Shown here piece by piece: positions 4,786 through 8,636 of a stretch of 8,636 nt of DNA (its first letter is position 1; every line of letters starts with the position of its first letter). The position numbers and the translations under genes were made by a program. A model generated the notes under the pieces. The model searched no databases. It was given only the letters and a program-made list of their open reading frames with translations, and was not told where the DNA came from. Source of the stretch: Candidatus Acidifodinimicrobium mancum (GTDB taxonomy: Archaea; Nanobdellota; Nanobdellia; Parvarchaeales; Parvarchaeaceae); NCBI GenBank assembly GCA_015121965.1, contig JADFAP010000029.1, positions 1-8,636 on the forward strand, written 5' to 3'.

Positions 4786-6676
4786 CTCTCTTTTCTATCT
4801 TTTCTTTCGTATCCGAGATGAATTCATCTAAATTTACGTTGTACTTTGTTTTCCCAGATCTATCCCGTATAGCTATTGTCTTGCTCTTTTCTTCCTTTTC
4901 TCCTATCACAACAACGTAAGGGACCTTCTCAAGTTGTGAATCACGTATCTTCCTGTCTAAGGTAGAGTTCGAATCGTCTAGCTCTACCCTTATTCCATTC
5001 TCTTTCAATTTATCAAAGATTTTCTTGGCATACGGTTTGTTATCGTCATTTATCGGCAAAATTTTCACCTGGACCGGAGAAAGCCAGAGAGGTAGCTCAC
5101 CCTTTGTGTTCGAAAGGATTATCCCCATGAACCTACCAAAAGCACCAAGTATCGAACGATGTATTACCACAGGTATATGTTCTCTATCATCCTTGCCTAT
5201 GTACTTCGCATCAAATCTTCTGGCTAGATTGAAGTCTACCTGGATGGTGGATGCCGCATAAGCTGATTCTGGCCTGCCGGTGAAATCAAGGACATATACA
5301 TCTATCTTTGGACCGTAGAAAGCACCGTCTTTCTCCTTCACCGTAAACTTGTAATCAACCCGTTTGAGTGCGTTGAAGAGAGCGTTTTCCGCCTTGTCCC
5401 ACAGCTCATCCTCACCGATCCTCTGATCAGGTCTGGTAGCTACGATGAAAATCGGTTTCAGATCGAAAATTTCGTATATTTCTTTCAGTTCATTCAGCAT
5501 GTATATTATCTCGTCTTCTATCTGATCTTCGCTTACAAAACTATGAGCATCATTTTGCTGGAACATCCTAGTCCTGAGAAGCCCATCTAAAGCTCCTTCC
5601 AACTCATACCTGTGCAGCACGCCATGGTCCGCAAACCTGAGCGGCAGCTCCCTGTAACTCCTAGTCTTTGACTTGAATATCAGAACGTGGAATGGACAGT
5701 TCATGGGTTTTAGACCAAATTCTTCGTCAGATTCAAATGGCTGAACCTTGAACATATTCTCTCTGTATTTATCGAAGTGCCCGCTTATCTTCCACAGGTC
5801 CACCTTGGCTATTAGTGGTGTTATTACCTCCTTGTAATCATACTTATTATCAAATTCTCTTGCAAGCCTCTCCAACTCATTATAAACTATCGCTCCCTTT
5901 GGCAACATGAATGGCGAGCCTGGTGAAATGTCTAAAAACTCGAACAGTTCAAGCTCCCTGCCTATCTTCTTATGGTCATGCAGCTTCTTTTCTTCCAGAA
6001 ACTTAAGATACTCTTCCAATTCTTCCTTCGAAGGAAAGCTTATGCCGTATATCCTTGTCATAGCTTCCCTCTTGCTGTCACCCTTCCAGTAGGCACCAGA
6101 AACTTTCAGTAACTTTATGGCTTTTATCATCCCAGTCGAAACAACATGTGGGCCTCGGCATAGATCTTCAAACTTTCCATCCCTGTAAAAAGTGATTTCA
6201 CCGGGTAGATCATTCAGAATCTCAAGTTTAAACTTCTCATTGCTCAACTTCTTCTCCGCCTCTGACTTTGTTGAAGCAATCCTTTCAAACCTGTTGTTTT
6301 CCTTTGCTATCTTCTCCATCTCTTTCTCTAAGTTCTTCAAATCATTGTCGCCTACCTTCAGATTATAGAAATCATAGTAAAAGCCTTCATCTATGCTGGG
6401 ACCTATGCCTAGCAGCGCGTCTGGGTAAAGTCTTTTCACCGCATCTGCAAGCATGTGCGCTGATGAGTGCCAGAAGACCTTCTTTCCCTCCGGATTATTG
6501 AAATCTAAGAGTTCTATTTCCTTTGTATCAGGTACGGGGGACAAAAGATCAAAAATTTTGTCGTTTGCCTTGGCTGCTATCAGATCCTTCACATCTATTC
6601 CAATCGCCTTCGCTAAGTTCAAGAATGAGGTTTTCTCATCTGATTCGTAGATTTTGCTCCCAAATTTTATCTTCAT
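4775..6676 (-). CDS. thrS: Threonyl-tRNA synthetase, bacterial-type architecture
   Basis: Class II synthetase that charges tRNA-Thr. At 633 residues it has the full bacterial plan: a TGS domain (1 to about 60); the bacterial/eukaryotic editing domain with HSSAH (70-74) and CRGPH (173-177), which removes wrongly attached serine; a catalytic core (about 240-530); and an anticodon-binding domain (about 534-633). The catalytic zinc ligands are visible as Cys327 (MNCPFH), His378 (NDAHSF) and His506 (VIHR). Motif 2 is around HRYELEG (355-361) and motif 3 around RFMGI (515-519). Most Euryarchaeota instead use a ThrRS with a D-aminoacyl-tRNA-deacylase-like editing domain, so transfer from bacteria is likely. 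The ATG is preceded at good distance by GAGG, part of the stop region of the KaiC-like gene 11 nt upstream, so it is probably translated from the same transcript. Identity is secure. Confidence 0.97.
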   Translation of the reverse strand: MKIKFGSKIYESDEKTSFLNLAKAIGIDVKDLIAAKANDKIFDLLSPVPDTKEIELLDFNNPEGKKVFWHSSAHMLADAVKRLYPDALLGIGPSIDEGFYYDFYNLKVGDNDLKNLEKEMEKIAKENNRFERIASTKSEAEKKLSNEKFKLEILNDLPGEITFYRDGKFEDLCRGPHVVSTGMIKAIKLLKVSGAYWKGDSKREAMTRIYGISFPSKEELEEYLKFLEEKKLHDHKKIGRELELFEFLDISPGSPFMLPKGAIVYNELERLAREFDNKYDYKEVITPLIAKVDLWKISGHFDKYRENMFKVQPFESDEEFGLKPMNCPFHVLIFKSKTRSYRELPLRFADHGVLHRYELEGALDGLLRTRMFQQNDAHSFVSEDQIEDEIIYMLNELKEIYEIFDLKPIFIVATRPDQRIGEDELWDKAENALFNALKRVDYKFTVKEKDGAFYGPKIDVYVLDFTGRPESAYAASTIQVDFNLARRFDAKYIGKDDREHIPVVIHRSILGAFGRFMGIILSNTKGELPLWLSPVQVKILPINDDNKPYAKKIFDKLKENGIRVELDDSNSTLDRKIRDSQLEKVPYVVVIGEKEEKSKTIAIRDRSGKTKYNVNLDEFISDTKEKIEKRAKV

Positions 6677-6687
6677 ACGCTTACGCC

Positions 6688-7395
6688 TCAGAATACCGGC
6701 TGATCCTGGAAGATCTTTATGCCGCCTTGCTCTATATCAAATGGATGAAGACCTGAACTATGTGACGAATACCTGAACTTGAGTATAGATATGGCTTTCT
6801 GGTAGAAGTTCTGGTTGAATATCATCGTCAAAAGAATCACACAATCAGAGAGATAGAGTGGTATTGCGAGCTCCTCCGATAGATCCAGCACGTTAAGGTT
6901 CCCGTACTTTTCTACGGTGACTATCGAAGTGCCGAAAGAACGCAGCATGTCAAACGCATTGCTCAACAGGTTCCTCTGCATCGCAATGTCATGGACTTCC
7001 CAAAAGAGAGGAGTCAGCGGATCAACTACGATCCTTGAATGCTTGCTCATGCGGTTCTCCAAGATCTTTGGAAGCTCAACAAGCAAGAACTCCTTGAAGT
7101 CATGCCCCGTCATCCTTACAAAAACAAAGTTTGTGTTCAGGTTCTGCCTAAATTCAGTAAAGCCCAAAGAATCCGCTTCCCTCAGGATAGCATTTATATC
7201 CTGCTCCAGGCTTATGTAGAAAACTTTCTCATTCGCTTGCAGCCCTGCCCTTAGGAAACTGAGTGCGAATATGCTTTTGCCTGCACCGGGAGAACCATAG
7301 AGAGCTGAAACAGTATTAGACACCAGCCCGCCATTTACAAGTTGGTCGAAACCAGTTATTCCGCTGCTAACTCTGAAAAATCCAGTGTCTACCAT
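6688..7395 (-). CDS. KaiC-like RecA-fold ATPase, single domain
   Basis: One KaiC domain in 235 residues; cyanobacterial KaiC has two in tandem. Seen: the entry motif SSGITGFDQLVNGG (10-23), Walker A GSPGAGKS (34-41), SLEQD (62-66) where KaiC has SLEE with its catalytic glutamates, Walker B RIVVDPL (121-127), and the late KFRYSSHSSGLHPF (206-219), matching the KaiC R-x-S-x-HS segment followed by LHPF. It should bind and probably hydrolyse ATP and may form hexamers. Archaeal single-domain KaiC proteins are mostly of unknown role; kin include the archaellum protein ArlH and the RadA-related RadB, but no archaellum or recombination gene is nearby. It lies 27 nt after polX and 11 nt before thrS, probably in one transcript. 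No kaiA or kaiB is present, so a clock function is not implied. Confidence 0.9.
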   Translation of the reverse strand: MVDTGFFRVSSGITGFDQLVNGGLVSNTVSALYGSPGAGKSIFALSFLRAGLQANEKVFYISLEQDINAILREADSLGFTEFRQNLNTNFVFVRMTGHDFKEFLLVELPKILENRMSKHSRIVVDPLTPLFWEVHDIAMQRNLLSNAFDMLRSFGTSIVTVEKYGNLNVLDLSEELAIPLYLSDCVILLTMIFNQNFYQKAISILKFRYSSHSSGLHPFDIEQGGIKIFQDQPVF

Positions 7396-7407
7396 ACTCT
7401 TTATATA

Positions 7408-7424
7408 AAATATTGTTAATATTT
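7408..7424. repeat. Short AT palindrome between polX and the KaiC-like gene
   Basis: AAATATT-GTT-AATATTT, a 7-bp perfect inverted repeat with a 3-nt loop, in the 27-nt spacer and touching the polX stop codon. It could be a weak hairpin or simply AT-rich spacer. The TATA-like TTTATATAAA beside it (7401-7410) lies only a few bases before the next ATG, too close for a normal promoter. Confidence 0.3.
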
Positions 7425-8636
7425 AACGCTTAAGTTTTAAAATCTGTTCATAAGTATACGTGTTTATCACGTCCTTCCTTGTCAGCCACCCTCTCCTAGC
7501 TATTGCAGTTGCTAGTCTTATGAACCTTAAGTGGGCAAGCCTATGCGCGTCGCTACCTAGGCTGAATTTGACACCGTAATTCGAAGCTCTTTTAACGAGG
7601 TCGAAAGGCAGGTCAGAGCGAGTTGGGTAGCCGTTTATTTCCAGCATGACACTGTTCTTTTCACAGGCTTCAAATACCCTGTCTAAATCTAAGTCTATTG
7701 GCGGTCTTTCACCTATTATTCTGCCGGTTGGATGGGCGATGGTCGACAGCTTGCCGCTTTCTATAGCCTTAATGAGCCTGTCTGTGTTCTCCTTCCTATC
7801 CTTGCTGATGTTCTGGTGCATAGCGCCTATGATGAAGTCCATACCTGCAAGCGTCTTACTGTTAAGATCAAGCGACCCGTCCTTCAATATCTCAAGCTCC
7901 ACGCCCTTCAATATGTTTACATTGTTCTTCCCGTTCAGCGAGTCTATCTTTTTATTCAGGGCCTCAAAGCGCCTGTCATCTAAGCCTCTTGAGACTCTTA
8001 GGTTGTAGCTGTGGTTTGTGATTGATATATACTTGAAACCAAGCCTCTTAGCCCCTGACACCATCTCCTCCAGAGAATCTGCACCGTCACTGTCATTTGT
8101 ATGGGCATGAAGATCCCCTAGAATTTCATTGTACTCAACTATCTTCGGCAGCTTGTGGGTCTGCGCTGCCTCTATTTCACCTGTGTCTTCCCTCATCTCC
8201 GGAGGCATGTAGTCCAAACCCAGATAGGAGTATACTCCCTCTTCTGATTCTCCAGCGACCTTCTTCTTTCCCTTAAATATCCCGTATTCATTCAATTTCA
8301 ATCCCTTCGAAATTGCGATCTTCCTAAGCTTTATGTTATGCCCCTTATTGCCGGTGAAGTATTGCAAGGCTGAGCCGAATGACTCGTCCTCTACGACCCT
8401 AAAATCGCAATTAAGCCCCATCTTCAATTCTACAGATGTCTTCGTCGGACCGCTGACTAGAACCTTTGAAACTTCCTCCATGCTTGAGAAGAATTTCATG
8501 CCCTCCTCTGGCTTGTCTGAGGAAGCAAGTATATCCAAGTCGCCTACGGTTTCCCTCATCCTCCTGGTGGATCCAGCTATCTGGACCTTTTTGAACAGAC
8601 CACTTTCTGAAAGCTCAGAGACTATTTTCTCCGCGC
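7423..8636 (-). CDS. polX: Family X DNA polymerase with PHP domain (5' end cut by window)
   Basis: Repair polymerase that fills short gaps, with a C-terminal PHP metal-dependent nuclease domain. 403 residues are visible; the family is about 570 long, so the helix-hairpin-helix N-terminus is outside. An internal ATG at 8559 is not the start: the frame stays open to the edge and the residues before it, GSTRR, belong to the nucleotidyltransferase motif. Polymerase residues: GDLDIL with the DxD pair (8542-8525) and a third Asp in CDFRVV. The thumb shows SFGSALQYFTG. Possible PHP metal ligands are all present: HAH (8101-8109), SDG, NHS, VELE, AMH, IAHPTGR and SDAH. Odd: the usual TDHS is TNHS, keeping the histidine. 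The KaiC-like gene follows 27 nt downstream on the same strand. PHP-PolX is common in bacteria and found in some archaea. Confidence 0.95.
   Translation of the reverse strand, partial: AEKIVSELSESGLFKKVQIAGSTRRMRETVGDLDILASSDKPEEGMKFFSSMEEVSKVLVSGPTKTSVELKMGLNCDFRVVEDESFGSALQYFTGNKGHNIKLRKIAISKGLKLNEYGIFKGKKKVAGESEEGVYSYLGLDYMPPEMREDTGEIEAAQTHKLPKIVEYNEILGDLHAHTNDSDGADSLEEMVSGAKRLGFKYISITNHSYNLRVSRGLDDRRFEALNKKIDSLNGKNNVNILKGVELEILKDGSLDLNSKTLAGMDFIIGAMHQNISKDRKENTDRLIKAIESGKLSTIAHPTGRIIGERPPIDLDLDRVFEACEKNSVMLEINGYPTRSDLPFDLVKRASNYGVKFSLGSDAHRLAHLRFIRLATAIARRGWLTRKDVINTYTYEQILKLKR

Noticed and set aside
7399..7410. Separate promoter for the KaiC-like gene (TTTATATAAA)
   Set aside because: It lies within a few bases of the ATG at 7395, so initiation would fall inside the gene, and there is no later suitable start codon before the SSGITGFD motif.

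Overview
The window is archaeal. It carries ribosomal protein S6e next to the gamma subunit of translation factor aIF2, a Dph2-type diphthamide synthase, a class II tRNA-Ser, KaiC-like RecA-fold proteins, and promoters with archaeal TATA boxes about 26 nt before start codons, which implies mostly leaderless mRNAs. A surface protein with a class III (archaeal pilin-type) signal segment of the QSALEYMMTYGW kind, a Dph2 lacking its first domain, a divergent aIF2gamma and a bacterial-type ThrRS together suggest a small-genome DPANN archaeon, perhaps of the Micrarchaeota/ARMAN type. That assignment is inference from gene style; no 16S rRNA is present.

Layout, left to right. (1) Positions 1-1226, minus strand: rps6e followed by the 5' two thirds of the aIF2gamma gene, overlapping by 8 nt; the left window edge cuts aIF2gamma. 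(2) Positions 1281-2079, plus strand: a short dph2, then tRNA-Ser(GGA). rps6e and dph2 diverge from one 54-bp spacer with a palindromic TATA element nearly equidistant from both start codons. (3) Positions 2080-2352: AT-rich non-coding DNA with two 11-bp inverted repeats. (4) Positions 2353-4062, minus: a pilin-anchored YVTN beta-propeller surface protein. (5) Positions 4063-4227: a divergent promoter region with a stem-loop-like inverted repeat. (6) Positions 4228-4785, plus: a RecA/KaiC-fold-like protein without a Walker A motif. (7) Positions 4775-8636, minus: a tight cluster polX - KaiC-like ATPase - thrS with gaps of 27 and 11 nt; the right edge cuts the start of polX.

Most of the window is information processing: initiation (aIF2gamma), the small ribosomal subunit (S6e), elongation-factor modification (Dph2), threonine charging (ThrRS), serine tRNA, and short-gap DNA repair (PolX). 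The accessory part is the surface propeller and the two KaiC-type proteins, one with an intact ATP site and one without. I see no CRISPR array, transposase, rRNA or integrase. The observations most worth following up are the Dph2 lacking domain 1, the altered GTPase motifs of aIF2gamma, the pilin-propeller fusion, the Walker-A-less KaiC relative, and the bacterial-type ThrRS.
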